Shown: positions 29,911 to 39,192 of the stretch, in pieces
How positions within the stretch are numbered: the first letter of the stretch is position 1
How the letters are laid out: every line of letters starts with the position of its first letter
Notes under the pieces: model-generated
The model's database searches: none
Told to the model about the DNA's origin: nothing
The model's input: only the letters and a program-made list of their open reading frames with translations
Made by a program: the position numbers and the translations under genes
Assembly (NCBI RefSeq): GCF_009812055.1
Contig: NZ_WQNH01000016.1
Coordinates: forward strand, 1 to 64,000
Reading direction: 5' to 3'
DNA from: Chelativorans xinjiangensis
GTDB lineage: Bacteria; Pseudomonadota; Alphaproteobacteria; Rhizobiales; Rhizobiaceae
Length of the DNA: 64,000 nucleotides

Positions 29911-31290
29911 CTACTCCACCCGCTCCCCGTTCCGCACCCGATAGCTCGGCTGATACATCGTCACCAGCTCTTCCGCCGCCGTCGGGTGGATCGCCATGGT
30001 CTGGTCGAACGCGTCCTTGGTCAGCTTCGCCTTGACGGCGATGCCGAGAATCTGCGCCATCTCGCCGGCGTCCGGCCCAAGGACATGGGCACCGATGACG
30101 CGGCGCGAGGCGGCGTCGACGATGAGTTTCATGATCATCTTTTCCTGCCGCCCGGAGAGCGTGTGGCGCATGGGGCGGAAGCTGGCGCGGTAGATTTCCA
30201 GCGCATCGTAGCGCTTGGCCGCGGCCGCCTCGCTCAGGCCGACGGTGCCGATCTCGGGCTGCGAGAAGACAGCGGTGGCGATGTCCTCGTGGTCGACCTT
30301 CGTCGGATTATCCTTGAAGACGGTCTCGATGAAGCACATGGCCTCGTGGATGGCGACCGGGGTGAGTTGCACGCGGTCGGTCACGTCGCCGATCGCCCAG
30401 ATGTTGTCGATATTGGTGCGCGAATAGTCGTCGACCAGTATCTCGCCCTTCACCCCCGTCTTAACGCCGGCGGCATCGAGGCCCAGGCCTTCGGTATTGG
30501 GAATGCGGCCGATGGCCAGCATCACCATGTCGAAGGTCATCTTGCCGCCCGACTTCAAATGCGTGTCGAGCCGGCCGTCGGCACGCTTTTCGACCGCCTC
30601 GAAGATATCCTGGCACAGTATGCGGATACCCTTGGCCTCCATGGCCTCGTGCAAGCCGCGGCGGACGTCGCTGTCGAAACGGCCGAGGATCTCCTTGCCG
30701 CGGTAGATAAGCGTCGTCTCGACGCCGAGCCCATGAAAGATATTGGCGAATTCCACCGCGATATAGCCACCGCCTTCAATGGCGATGGAGCGCGGCAGCG
30801 CTTCGAGGTGGAATGCTTCGTTGGAGAAGATGCAGTGCTCGTGGCCGGGCAGCGCCTCGTGCGGGTTCGGGCGGCCGCCGGTGGCGATGAGTATCTTCTG
30901 CGCGGTCAGCGTCTCGCCTCCGACGCGCACCGTGTGCCGGTCGAGGAGGATAGCCCTTTCATCGAAAATGCGCGCACCGGCATTTTCCAACCCCTTGCGA
31001 TAGAGCCCCTCGAGCCGGACGATCTCGCGGTCCTTGTTGGCGACGAGCGTCGGCCAGTCGAAGCGGGCCTCGCCCAGCGTCCAGCCGTAGCCGGCCGCAT
31101 CCTCGAAATGCTCCGGAAACTGCGAGGCATAGACGAACAGCTTCTTCGGCACGCAGCCGCGGATGACGCATGTGCCGCCGAAGCGGTACTCCTCCGCAAT
31201 GGCGACGCGCTTGCCCATGGCCGCGGCGAGGCGCCCTGCCCTGACACCGCCCGAGCCGCCGCCGATGACAAAAAGATCGAAGTCCGCCAT
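29911..31290 (-). CDS. gor: Glutathione-disulfide reductase
   Basis: A 459-residue FAD/NADPH disulfide reductase. FAD loop GGGSGGVRAG, the redox-active disulfide GGTCVIRGCVPKK, NADPH-domain GGGYIAVEFANIF and the C-terminal catalytic HPTAAEELVTM are all present. It keeps glutathione reduced in the cytoplasm. The Arg residues that select NADPH are expected near LIYRGKEILGRFD. It appears monocistronic, with a hairpin terminator between its start and the next gene upstream. Confidence 0.94.
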   Translation of the reverse strand: MADFDLFVIGGGSGGVRAGRLAAAMGKRVAIAEEYRFGGTCVIRGCVPKKLFVYASQFPEHFEDAAGYGWTLGEARFDWPTLVANKDREIVRLEGLYRKGLENAGARIFDERAILLDRHTVRVGGETLTAQKILIATGGRPNPHEALPGHEHCIFSNEAFHLEALPRSIAIEGGGYIAVEFANIFHGLGVETTLIYRGKEILGRFDSDVRRGLHEAMEAKGIRILCQDIFEAVEKRADGRLDTHLKSGGKMTFDMVMLAIGRIPNTEGLGLDAAGVKTGVKGEILVDDYSRTNIDNIWAIGDVTDRVQLTPVAIHEAMCFIETVFKDNPTKVDHEDIATAVFSQPEIGTVGLSEAAAAKRYDALEIYRASFRPMRHTLSGRQEKMIMKLIVDAASRRVIGAHVLGPDAGEMAQILGIAVKAKLTKDAFDQTMAIHPTAAEELVTMYQPSYRVRNGERVE

Positions 31291-31356
31291 GCTGCCCTTA
31301 CCCCATGTGCTCGTGCTTTCGTGTCATCTTCAGCTATGCCGCGTGCGTCGAAAATG

Positions 31357-31382
31357 AAAGCCCGGCGTGAAAGCCGGGCTTT
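31357..31382. terminator. Hairpin terminator between gor and the DUF2059 gene
   Basis: AAAGCCCGGC and GCCGGGCTTT form a perfect 10-bp stem around a GTGAAA loop. The A/T flanks make it serve as a terminator for the minus-strand DUF2059 gene just upstream. Confidence 0.7.
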
Positions 31383-31413
31383 GAATTCCGTTCAATAATC
31401 CGTTTTCAGGCGT

Positions 31414-31953
31414 TTACTGGCCGTTATCGGCGTCATTCTCGGCGGGCGCCTGGGCATTGGTGGCAGCCTGGAGTTGTTCGGTTACGCTGTTGGACAGGTC
31501 GCGCTCGATGCCGCGGCGCCAGACGGTGGCGGCCCTGAGCACCTCGCGGGTGACGATCGGGCCTTCGGCCAGAAGCTTCTTTCCCGTGGGCGAGGTGTAG
31601 AACTCGGTGATGTTGTTGAGGTCCTCCTCGCTGAACACGCGCGCATAGGCCTGCGCCGCCTCGTTTTCCAGGTCGGCGCGGCGGCTCGCCAGTTCGAGCG
31701 CCTTTTCGTCGACGGTGGCATTGATGAGATCCACCATGTTCGGGCTCTGCTGGATGAGTTCGGCCTTCAGCGTCTGCGCGGCCAGCGGCAGATAATTGTC
31801 GAAATCGTCGGTGGCGGCGATTGCGTCGATTGCGGTGCGCGCGGCCTTCAGATGCGATTCCGAAATCTCCTGGGCGGCGGCCGGTAGCGAAAACGCCGCA
31901 AGGGTCATCGCGGCGGTGAGCGCAAAAAGGCGGGCGCGTTTAGCCAATGTCAT
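31414..31953 (-). CDS. Exported DUF2059 domain protein
   Basis: A 179-residue periplasmic protein with a clear signal peptide (RARLFALTAAMTLAAFSLPAAAQ, cleavage after AAA-Q region) and a helical C-terminal domain with EEDLNNITEFYTSPTGKKLLAEGPIV, the DUF2059 hallmark (FYxSPxGK). Function unknown. The ATG at 31953 follows AGGA and starts the signal peptide. It lies about 28 bp after rpiA on the same strand and is probably co-transcribed with it. Confidence 0.85.
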   Translation of the reverse strand: MTLAKRARLFALTAAMTLAAFSLPAAAQEISESHLKAARTAIDAIAATDDFDNYLPLAAQTLKAELIQQSPNMVDLINATVDEKALELASRRADLENEAAQAYARVFSEEDLNNITEFYTSPTGKKLLAEGPIVTREVLRAATVWRRGIERDLSNSVTEQLQAATNAQAPAENDADNGQ

Positions 31954-31981
31954 TTTCGATCCTACTCCGTTTTTTGGTCCG

Positions 31982-32686
31982 TCAGCTTTGCGCATCGATC
32001 GTCCTCACGCCGTCTTCCCCGGCAAGTATCGCCAGGCTGGCAAGGCCGATGAACAAGCCGTGCTCCACGACACCGGGTATCGCGTTCAACTCGTCGGCAA
32101 ATGCTCTTGTCGCGGGAATACGGCCAAATGATGCATCGACGATAACATGGCCGCCGTCGGTGAGGAAAGGCTGGCCCTCAGTCATTCGTACGGCGATTTC
32201 GCCCGTCAGGCCGAAGCGCCGGCCGGCCGCCTCGATGGCAAGTATCGTGGCGCGCAGGCCGAAGGTATTGACCTCGATGGGCAAGGGAAAGCGGCCGAGG
32301 GTTTCGACAAGCTTGCTTTCGTCGGCGATGACGATCATGCGGCGCGATGCGGCGGCTACGATCTTCTCGCGCAACAGTGCGCCGCCGCCGCCCTTGACGA
32401 GGGCGAGGCCGGGGCCGATCTCGTCGGCGCCGTCCACCGTGAGGTCGAGCTCGGGCGTCTCGTCGAGTGTGGTGAGCGGCACCGAGAGCTCCCGGCACAG
32501 CGCCTCCGTGCGCTCGGACGTCGGCACGCCGACGATATCGAGCCCGTCGGCCACCCCTGCGGCGAGCAGCCGCACGAACTCCTCAGCGGTCGAACCCGTG
32601 CCGATGCCGAGCTTCATGCCGCTCTTGACGTACCCAAGTGCCGCGCGTGCGGCCTCGACTTTCAGTGCTTTGGCGTCCGCTGCCAT
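31982..32686 (-). CDS. rpiA: Ribose-5-phosphate isomerase A
   Basis: A 234-residue enzyme interconverting ribose 5-phosphate and ribulose 5-phosphate in the pentose phosphate pathway. Family motifs [20 protein letters not shown] (catalytic Asp residues), [16 protein letters not shown] and [10 protein letters not shown] are all intact. Full length. Divergent from gph and likely followed by the DUF2059 gene. Confidence 0.96.
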   Translation of the reverse strand: MAADAKALKVEAARAALGYVKSGMKLGIGTGSTAEEFVRLLAAGVADGLDIVGVPTSERTEALCRELSVPLTTLDETPELDLTVDGADEIGPGLALVKGGGGALLREKIVAAASRRMIVIADESKLVETLGRFPLPIEVNTFGLRATILAIEAAGRRFGLTGEIAVRMTEGQPFLTDGGHVIVDASFGRIPATRAFADELNAIPGVVEHGLFIGLASLAILAGEDGVRTIDAQS

Positions 32687-32816
32687 CTTGTCCCCAACAG
32701 TTTGGGATGCTTCCTAACTTTTTTCGCCACGTCCGGCAAATACCTTCGTACCGTGCCAGCTTCCTTGCAGACCGCGTCGTGCCGCGGTATCCGCCATTGG
32801 CACGAAGGGGATATCA

Positions 32817-33512
32817 ATGACCAAGCCTATCGTCGTATTCGACCTGGATGGAACGCTTGTCGACACCGCGCCGGACCTGCTCGACAGCCTCAATCACTGC
32901 TTGCGCAGCGTCGACATGCCGTCGGTCGACGGGGCGCAGATCCGCCGTTTCATCGGCGCCGGCAGCCGCGCCATGATCGAGCGCGCCTTCGCCGCCGATG
33001 GAAGGCGGCTTGCGAACGGCCAACTCGACGCGCTGCAGGCCCTCTTCATCGAGCACTACACGGCCGGAATGCCCGGCCGCTCTCGGCCTTTCCCCGGCGC
33101 GCTCGATGCCGTGGCGCGATTCCGGCAGGCGGGCTTCCTCGTCGCCGTCTGCACCAACAAGCACGAACGCTTGTCGCGGCATCTGCTGGAGGCCCTTAAG
33201 ATCGCCGGACTGTTCGAAGCGATCTGCGGCGGCGACAGCTTCGCCCACAGAAAGCCCGACCCGCGCCACCTCACCGATACGATCGCGCGTGCCGGCGGCG
33301 ACCCGGAAAGCGCCGTCATGATCGGCGATTCGCGCACCGATATAGACACGGCCAAGGCGGCCGGCATCCCCGTGGTGGCCGTCGATTTCGGCTACACGGA
33401 CCAGCCGGTGCATGTGTTCGAGCCAAGCCGCGTCATCTCGCACTTCGATGCTTTGACGGTGGAGCTTGCCGAAAGGCTCATCGCCGCCGCCGCTGGTCAG
33501 CCGGCGTCTTGA
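32817..33512 (+). CDS. gph: Phosphoglycolate phosphatase, HAD family
   Basis: A 231-residue HAD hydrolase with motif I FDLDGTLVD, motif II VCTNKH, motif III lysine in HRKPDP and motif IV MIGDSRTDIDTAK. The length and the opening VVFDLDGTLVDTAPDLLDSLN are those of Gph, which removes 2-phosphoglycolate formed by DNA repair or oxygenation. Divergent from rpiA; tRNA-Val follows. Confidence 0.88.
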   Translation: MTKPIVVFDLDGTLVDTAPDLLDSLNHCLRSVDMPSVDGAQIRRFIGAGSRAMIERAFAADGRRLANGQLDALQALFIEHYTAGMPGRSRPFPGALDAVARFRQAGFLVAVCTNKHERLSRHLLEALKIAGLFEAICGGDSFAHRKPDPRHLTDTIARAGGDPESAVMIGDSRTDIDTAKAAGIPVVAVDFGYTDQPVHVFEPSRVISHFDALTVELAERLIAAAAGQPAS

Positions 33513-33567
33513 CTTCACTGCCGGGCACCCCTTATATCGCCGCGCGCTCGGCATTGACCGGTCGGGC

Positions 33568-33642
33568 GGGCGCGTAGCTCAGCGGGAGAGCACACCCTTC
33601 ACACGGGTGGGGTCGTAGGTTCAATCCCTACCGCGCCCACCA
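33568..33642 (+). tRNA. tRNA-Val (anticodon CAC)
   Basis: Acceptor arms GGGCGCG (33568-33574) and CGCGCCC (33632-33638) pair. The anticodon stem CACCC/GGGTG holds loop TTCACAC with anticodon CAC, and the T-arm reads GTAGGTTCAATCCCTAC. The CCA is encoded. Length 75 nt. Confidence 0.97.
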
Positions 33643-33741
33643 TCCCGACAGAAAGGAGCGCAGCGGACTAGCCTCTGTTTCACGAGTCCAAGCTGCTGTT
33701 TCACGAGCTGATGTCGATGCTATCCTGAGAGCGATCCCAAC

Positions 33742-35196
33742 GTGCACGCTTCCATCGTCAGGGCGGCCGCCTTCGTGGCTTCCATTTTTGCGCTCTACAT
33801 CGCGGCGGCGATGCTCGTGCCGGCGGCGGTCGATCTTTATTACGGTCACAGCGACTGGCAGGTCTTCGCCATCTGCGCCTTCACGACCGCCGCCGTTGCG
33901 CTGACGGTTGCTGCCGCCACGCGCGACCGTACGCCCATCCGCTCGACGCGCCTTGCGTTCTTCGTCGTCGTCGTCCTGTGGGTGACGCTCGGCGTCATCG
34001 GCGCCTTTCCGCTCTATACGGCCTCACTGAAGCTCGATTTCGCCGGCGCCGTGTTCGAATCCGTCTCCGCCATCACCACCACCGGCTCCACCGTCATTGC
34101 GGGCCTCGACGACCTGCCGCCCGGCATCCTCCTGTGGCGGTCGCTTCTGCAGTGGATCGGCGGCCTCGGCGTCATTGCGCTCGGCCTCTTCTTCCTGCCG
34201 CTTCTGAATGTCGGCGGCTTTTCCTATTTCCGCATCGAATCCTCGGATATCGAGGATCGGCCCTTCGAGCGCCTGTCCAGTTTCCTCCAGGCTCTCGTCG
34301 GCATCTACGTGGTGCTCACGGCGTTGTGCGCGATCTCCTACGCCGCGGTCGGGATGACGACCTTCGATGCGGTCAACCATGCCATGACGACGCTCGCCAC
34401 CGGTGGCTTCTCCACCCATGACGCGTCCTTCGGCTATTTCGAGAGCGATGCGGTGTTGTGGGTCAGCACGGTCTTCATGCTTCTCGGCGCCCTGCCCTTC
34501 TCGATCCTCATCCTCTTGGTCGTACGCGGCCGGCTGGACGCGATGCGAGACCCGCAGATCCGGCTTTTCCTTGCCTATGTGGTCGGCATCGTCCTGGCGC
34601 TTGCCATCCATAGGCGCATCGTGAGCGATACGACATTCGGTGAAGCGTTGACGAGTTCGGCCTTCAACCTTGTCTCGGTCATCACCACGACGGGCTTTGC
34701 CAGCGAAGACTACTCGTTGTGGAGCCCTTTCGCCGTCACGGTGTTCTTCTTCGCCACATTTCTCGGCGGCTGTTCCGGCTCGACGGCCGGCGGCGTGAAG
34801 TCCTACCGCCTCCTCATCCTCGCGCGCATGCTGCAGAACGGCTTGCGCACGTTGGTCTATGGACGCTCGGTGCAGCCGCTGCGCTACGGCAACCGCACCG
34901 TGGACGAGGATATGCAGCGCTCGATAACGCTTTTCGTCGTCGGCTTCATCCTCGTGTGGGTGAGCGGGACGCTGGCGCTCGCGGCAGGCAACCTCGATAT
35001 GGTCACCTCGATGACAGCCACCTTGACCGCGATCACGAATGTCGGCCCCGGCCTCGGGCCGGTCGTCGGTCCGGCCGGCAATTTCGCTTCGCTCAGCGAC
35101 TACGCGAAGTGGATACTGTCCGCTTCCATGCTGCTCGGGCGGCTGGAAATCTTGGCCGTCCTGGTGATTCTGACGCCGACCTTCTGGCGCAACTAG
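33742..35196 (+). CDS. trkH: TrkH-family potassium uptake protein
   Basis: A 484-residue polytopic K+ translocating subunit of the SKT superfamily, with the selectivity-filter-like loops SAITTTGSTVI, TTLATGGFSTH, SVITTTGFASEDY and TAITNVGPGLGP. The GGCSGSTAGGVKSYR loop is typical of TrkH. It normally works with the cytosolic NAD-binding ring TrkA, which is not adjacent. The start is GTG at 33742 with a weak Shine-Dalgarno, so the start is less certain than the rest. Confidence 0.9.
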   Translation: MHASIVRAAAFVASIFALYIAAAMLVPAAVDLYYGHSDWQVFAICAFTTAAVALTVAAATRDRTPIRSTRLAFFVVVVLWVTLGVIGAFPLYTASLKLDFAGAVFESVSAITTTGSTVIAGLDDLPPGILLWRSLLQWIGGLGVIALGLFFLPLLNVGGFSYFRIESSDIEDRPFERLSSFLQALVGIYVVLTALCAISYAAVGMTTFDAVNHAMTTLATGGFSTHDASFGYFESDAVLWVSTVFMLLGALPFSILILLVVRGRLDAMRDPQIRLFLAYVVGIVLALAIHRRIVSDTTFGEALTSSAFNLVSVITTTGFASEDYSLWSPFAVTVFFFATFLGGCSGSTAGGVKSYRLLILARMLQNGLRTLVYGRSVQPLRYGNRTVDEDMQRSITLFVVGFILVWVSGTLALAAGNLDMVTSMTATLTAITNVGPGLGPVVGPAGNFASLSDYAKWILSASMLLGRLEILAVLVILTPTFWRN

Positions 35197-35281
35197 ATCA
35201 GTTCATCAAACTGATCTAACCCCTTGTTTTGCCGCAATTCCGGACGGAAAACCTGTTTCCACTTTTCCTGGAATTGCTTTA
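35195..35281. repeat. Rhizobial intergenic repeat, family A (reverse copy)
   Basis: Reverse-oriented relative of the copy at 17,031: TAGATCAGTTCATCAAACTGATCTAA hairpin followed by CCGCAATTCCGGACGGAAAA and CCACTTTTCCTGGAATTGC. It fills almost the whole gap between trkH and the convergent L,D-transpeptidase gene. Confidence 0.8.
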
Positions 35282-35283
35282 AG

Positions 35284-37149
35284 TCAGCTGCCCGGCACGC
35301 GGATTTCCTCCACCTTGGCCAGCGCCTTCTTCAGGTTGTCGTCGCGGCCATAAGTGTCGGCGTGATAGGTCACCTCGCCCGCCTCCGGCCAGGCGGTGAA
35401 ATAGCCGACATAGACGGGGATCTTCTGCGGGGCGTCCCGCCGTGCGTTGCGTCCCTTGCCGATCTCCCGGCCGATCTCGTCCACCGATGTGCCGAGCACG
35501 GCGGCGGCCATGGCGCGCGGGTCCTGCAGGCGCACGCAGCCGTGGCTATAAGCGCGGGTATCGCGGCTGAACAGCTCCTTCGCCGGGGTGTCGTGCATGT
35601 AGATGCTGTGCTTGTTGGGGAACATGATCTTCAACTCGCCCAGCGCGTTCGCCGGACCGGGCGGCTGGCGCACGCTGAAGGGAATGTTGGCGCCGTAACG
35701 GTTCCAGTCGACGGATGCGGAGGAGACGCGCCGGCCGCGCGAATCCGTCACCTCATAGCCGGCCCGATCGAGATAGCCCGGGTCGCGCCTCAGCCGCGGC
35801 AGCTGCTCGTTGACGAGGATCGAGCGCGGCACGCCCCAATAGGGGTTGAACTCCACATACTCGATCTCATCGTGGAAAAAGCTCGTCTGGTTGGACGGCT
35901 TGCCCACCACGGCGCGCATGGAAAGCTTTTCCCGGTCGTCCTCCAGATAGGTGGCGGTGAAGGAGGCGGCGTTGATCATCACCCGCCTATTACCGAGATG
36001 GGAGGGGTGCCAGCGCAGGCGCTCGAGCGCCAGAAGCACCTTGTCGATGCGGGCCTGCTTCGATTCGCCCGCCAGTGCCCCGACTGTACGGCGGCCGATG
36101 ATGCCGTCGGGGTTGAGGTCGTGCAGATCCTGCGCCGCCTTGACGACGGGCACCAGCTCCTGCGCGTAGGTTTCGCTGCCGGCATGGGCGACCAGCACCT
36201 CGCCGTGCTCGGCGCGGAAGGCCGCGTCGGCGTCACGCTCGATGATCTGCAGGATCTTGGGGAATTCGGGATGGCTGGACCCGGGCCGGACGAAGGTCTC
36301 GGTATCGACGACGATCTCCTTCTCCGCACTTGCCCTCAGCGCCTTCAATTCCCTGCGAAGCGCGGCGTAGAGCGTGTTCTGCGGGTGCAGTGACTGGAGA
36401 TAGGCGGCAGGCTTCTTTGTCCGCGCCAGAACCTCGAGCACGGCCGCCGCCTCCAGCGGCTTTTTGGGGAAGTCGTGGTAGCCCGACAGCTTGTTGGGGT
36501 CGACGCGGCCCAGGTGGGCGTCGCGCGCATAGCGCAGCGCACGCGCCGAAAGCGCCATCTCGAAGCGGATGAGCGCCTGCCGCCGCTCCTCGGGCGTATC
36601 GAGGACGGCGGACGCGGCGAGCGGCACGTTGACGGCGTAGTCCCCCTCCAAAAGCCCAAAAGCGGAGGCATCGTTGAGGACGCGCAGAACCGCATCGGCC
36701 TTGTCGTTCAGCCCCGCCCCTTCGACCCAGATGAAGCCGGGGTTGCGCTCGTAATGGGTGACGAGCGCCGCGGCGACCTCCTTCTCCGCGCGCAGATCGA
36801 ACCCGGCAAGGCCGGCAAGCGCCTCGAGGAAGGGCGACGGCGCGGCGCCCCCTTCCCGGTCCTCCTCATCCAACGCGGCCGCGATGGCCGCGAAATCCAC
36901 CTTCACCGGCGCCTCCGGCCGGTAGTCGTGGAAGGAGGGCGCGGAGATTTTCGGCGCGGCCACCCGCGGCGCGGGCGTGGTCGCCGGCTGCTGGCGGGGC
37001 GGCTCGGCGACGCGCTGCCTGTTGGCGCGGTTGCCGAAGAGTATGTCGAACAGGTTTCGCTCGGCGCTCGCCGTCGATGCCGTCCCTGTGAGGGCGACCG
37101 CAAGCGCCAGCACCGAAAGGCCGCTGCGTTTGGCAAACGTCATCGTCAT
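35284..37149 (-). CDS. YcbB/LdtD-like L,D-transpeptidase
   Basis: A 621-residue exported murein cross-linking enzyme. A signal peptide ends near ASTASA. A proline-rich linker, a scaffold domain, a peptidoglycan-binding-like segment (LHDLNPDGIIGRRTVGALA) and the YkuD catalytic domain follow, with catalytic Cys538 in AYSHGCVRLQDP and HDTPAKELFSRDTRAYSHG upstream. It makes 3-3 cross-links, which are abundant in rhizobia. GGGGTG lies before the ATG at 37149. Confidence 0.9.
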   Translation of the reverse strand: MTMTFAKRSGLSVLALAVALTGTASTASAERNLFDILFGNRANRQRVAEPPRQQPATTPAPRVAAPKISAPSFHDYRPEAPVKVDFAAIAAALDEEDREGGAAPSPFLEALAGLAGFDLRAEKEVAAALVTHYERNPGFIWVEGAGLNDKADAVLRVLNDASAFGLLEGDYAVNVPLAASAVLDTPEERRQALIRFEMALSARALRYARDAHLGRVDPNKLSGYHDFPKKPLEAAAVLEVLARTKKPAAYLQSLHPQNTLYAALRRELKALRASAEKEIVVDTETFVRPGSSHPEFPKILQIIERDADAAFRAEHGEVLVAHAGSETYAQELVPVVKAAQDLHDLNPDGIIGRRTVGALAGESKQARIDKVLLALERLRWHPSHLGNRRVMINAASFTATYLEDDREKLSMRAVVGKPSNQTSFFHDEIEYVEFNPYWGVPRSILVNEQLPRLRRDPGYLDRAGYEVTDSRGRRVSSASVDWNRYGANIPFSVRQPPGPANALGELKIMFPNKHSIYMHDTPAKELFSRDTRAYSHGCVRLQDPRAMAAAVLGTSVDEIGREIGKGRNARRDAPQKIPVYVGYFTAWPEAGEVTYHADTYGRDDNLKKALAKVEEIRVPGS

Positions 37150-37353
37150 GAAATCACCCCGCGATTATCCTGCGTCTTATCGGTAACGCTATTCATCAAT
37201 GGTTCGTTCGAACGCCCAACTCGCGCGCACCAGCCGATCGAGAATCCATCGACCGCGAAAACTATACCCGTTTGGTGAACCAAGCGTAACCGCGGGCGTC
37301 CCTGCCCCGGATTGGCGCATCTTCACGAAATCGTGACCGGCCGTCTTCCGCCC

Positions 37354-38265
37354 TTACTGCGCGGCGGCGAGAAAGGCCGGCCGCACCGCGAATTCGCCCA
37401 CCTGCAAGGCGGTCCGCCGGTCGGACAGGATGCGCCGGTGCCCAGTGCCCTCCACCCAGCGGCGCTCGACATGCGGCCCCGCACGGCAAAGAGCGTCCGC
37501 ATCCTCCGGCGCCACTTCCCGGTCGTCCGGCGCGTGCAGGACGAGCACCGGAACGGACAGGCGCGCCAGTTGTGCCGCGCCTTCGAAGGCGCGAAGCGGC
37601 TGCCCCGTTACATATTCGACTTGGGCATGGAAGGCCTCGCGCGTCCTCCTCCCAAGCCCGCAATGGTGCGCGAAGCCGTCGAACACATGCTGCATCGCAT
37701 TGGGCGCGGCGATCGTCACCAGCCGCTCTGCGGCAACGGGGGCGATGCCCTCGATCGAGCCGACGGCAGCGTTGACGATCACCGCCCCGCCGAGGGAATG
37801 GCCGATCATGACGGAGAAGGGCCCGAGCCAGAGCTCCGCCGTCTTCACGGCCGCAACGGCCATCGCCATGTTCAGGCGCCGCCCGGCGGAGGCGCCATGG
37901 CCGGGCAGGTCCAGCGCCACGACACGCATCCCCTTCCCGCGCAGTTCCTCGATGATGGCGCGCATATGCTCGCTGCGCGAGCCCCATCCATGCACCACGA
38001 GCGCGGTCGCCCGCCCCATACCGCCGGCAGGCGGGCGGAACTCGTGGCACACGAAATGCCCGTAATCGCTGGTCAGCCAGTGCCGGCGCGCCTCCATCAT
38101 GAAGGGATGCGCCACCCGCAACGCCTCCCGCGCCCTCGGCGATGCGCGCCGCGGGTTCGGCGTGCGGCAGAAGAGCGCGAACGCGGCTCTGCCCGTCAGG
38201 CGTGGCGCCACGGGCTCGGCTATGGCAAAAAGGCCTCGGACGAGCTGCAACGGGAAGGAAATCAT
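37354..38265 (-). CDS. Alpha/beta hydrolase
   Basis: About 303 residues with an alpha/beta-hydrolase core: oxyanion region LVVHGWGSRSEH, nucleophile elbow MIGHSLGGAV, acid in LHAPDDREV and the final His in VEGTGHRRIL. The substrate is unknown; small esterases or lysophospholipase-like enzymes are likely relatives. GAGG eight bases before the ATG at 38265 supports this start, and a perfect TATAAT -10 box on the minus strand lies upstream of it. Two upstream in-frame ATGs exist within the operator. Divergent from the marR gene, which probably represses it. Confidence 0.8.
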   Translation of the reverse strand: MISFPLQLVRGLFAIAEPVAPRLTGRAAFALFCRTPNPRRASPRAREALRVAHPFMMEARRHWLTSDYGHFVCHEFRPPAGGMGRATALVVHGWGSRSEHMRAIIEELRGKGMRVVALDLPGHGASAGRRLNMAMAVAAVKTAELWLGPFSVMIGHSLGGAVIVNAAVGSIEGIAPVAAERLVTIAAPNAMQHVFDGFAHHCGLGRRTREAFHAQVEYVTGQPLRAFEGAAQLARLSVPVLVLHAPDDREVAPEDADALCRAGPHVERRWVEGTGHRRILSDRRTALQVGEFAVRPAFLAAAQ

Positions 38266-38282
38266 CTTGCGCGCCTCATTCT

Positions 38283-38316
38283 GTTCAATCATGAACATTA
38301 TAGTTCAGTCATGAAC
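38283..38316. promoter_or_regulatory. Twin MarR operators and divergent promoter
   Basis: Two GTTCA-N4-TGAAC dyads (38283-38296 and 38303-38316) lie 20 bp apart centre to centre, two helical turns. Between them is ATTATA, which on the minus strand reads TATAAT, the -10 of the hydrolase gene. The right-hand dyad overlaps the marR start codon at 38311. This geometry predicts cooperative binding and joint repression. Confidence 0.75.
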
Positions 38317-38763
38317 AAACAGCAACGGCTTCCCTGGGAAAATCCCCGGTTCCGCAACTGGATCGCCGTGGTGCGGGCGGAAAAGGCCGTCGTGCGCGCG
38401 CTTTCCCAGGCGCTCGCTCCCCTCGGCCTGAAGATCGCCCAGCTCGACGTCCTGATGAACCTCTACCGCCATCCCGGCACCTCCCAGCACGAATTGGCGC
38501 GCCGCCTGCTCGTCGGTCGCTCGAACATCACCATGCTCCTGCCGCAGCTCGAACAGCAGAACCTCCTGCGCCGCGAGGGCGACGCCAGGGACAAGCGCAT
38601 CATGCGCCTTTACCTCACAGACGAGGGCGAGGCGCTGCTGATGAAGGCGCTGGACGTCTACACAGCCCTCATCGACCGCGTCATGGCGCAATCAAGCCCG
38701 GAACTCTGCGACGCCATGGGCGAACAGATGCGGCGGATCGTCGATGAGCTGGAGGGGGAGTAA
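38311..38763 (+). CDS. MarR-family transcriptional regulator
   Basis: A 150-residue winged-helix dimeric regulator: LKIAQLDVLMNLYRHPGTSQHELARRLLVGRSNITMLLPQLEQQNLLRREGDARDKRIMRLYLTDEGEALL, with the conserved D-x-R-x4-L-x-LT wing. It starts inside its own operator and has no Shine-Dalgarno, so initiation may be leaderless. It presumably controls the divergent alpha/beta hydrolase and itself. Confidence 0.88.
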   Translation: MNKQQRLPWENPRFRNWIAVVRAEKAVVRALSQALAPLGLKIAQLDVLMNLYRHPGTSQHELARRLLVGRSNITMLLPQLEQQNLLRREGDARDKRIMRLYLTDEGEALLMKALDVYTALIDRVMAQSSPELCDAMGEQMRRIVDELEGE

Positions 38764-39192
38764 AGGGGGTGGACGTGGACGCTGGTTTGGGTCCCGCGGA
38801 GTTAGCAGGCAGAGCGCCGAATGGCGGCGTTGCGGACTTTGTTGCCCTTCCCTGCACGTCTCGAAAGCCGCCATTCGCACTGTTGCCGAAGGTGCCCCCC
38901 TTACCGCCCGCGGCAAACACAAAGACTAATCCTTGCGAACATAAACGAGCCGCTCCCTGAGATATGGATTGCGCCCAACGCCTTCCTGGCAATCAGCACC
39001 CTTCGCTGGAATCATTGCGCGTCCCACTGCATGAACCTCATCAATTCTGCCGAGCCCGCCTACCTAGTTGGGGTAGCTGGCGGGCGATTCGGCGAGAGGT
39101 ATGATGTTTTTTTGGTGCGTTGGGTCTTGGCTGCGCACCGGCATGTAGACGGCAGCGCTCGCCCCTACCAACGCTCGACGTGGGAGGATGAA
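38764..39192. other. Gene-free interval (429 bp)
   Basis: I see no credible gene here. The one structured part is a hairpin at 39,054-39,085 in which GCCCGCCTACC is mirrored by GGTAGCTGGCGGGC. It lies about 110 bp upstream of the next gene and could be a terminator-like or attenuator element. Confidence 0.4.

Noticed and set aside
38821-39192. Longer form of the exported hypothetical protein
   Set aside because: The extension lacks coding character, and GGGAGG plus a signal peptide mark the ATG at 39,193.
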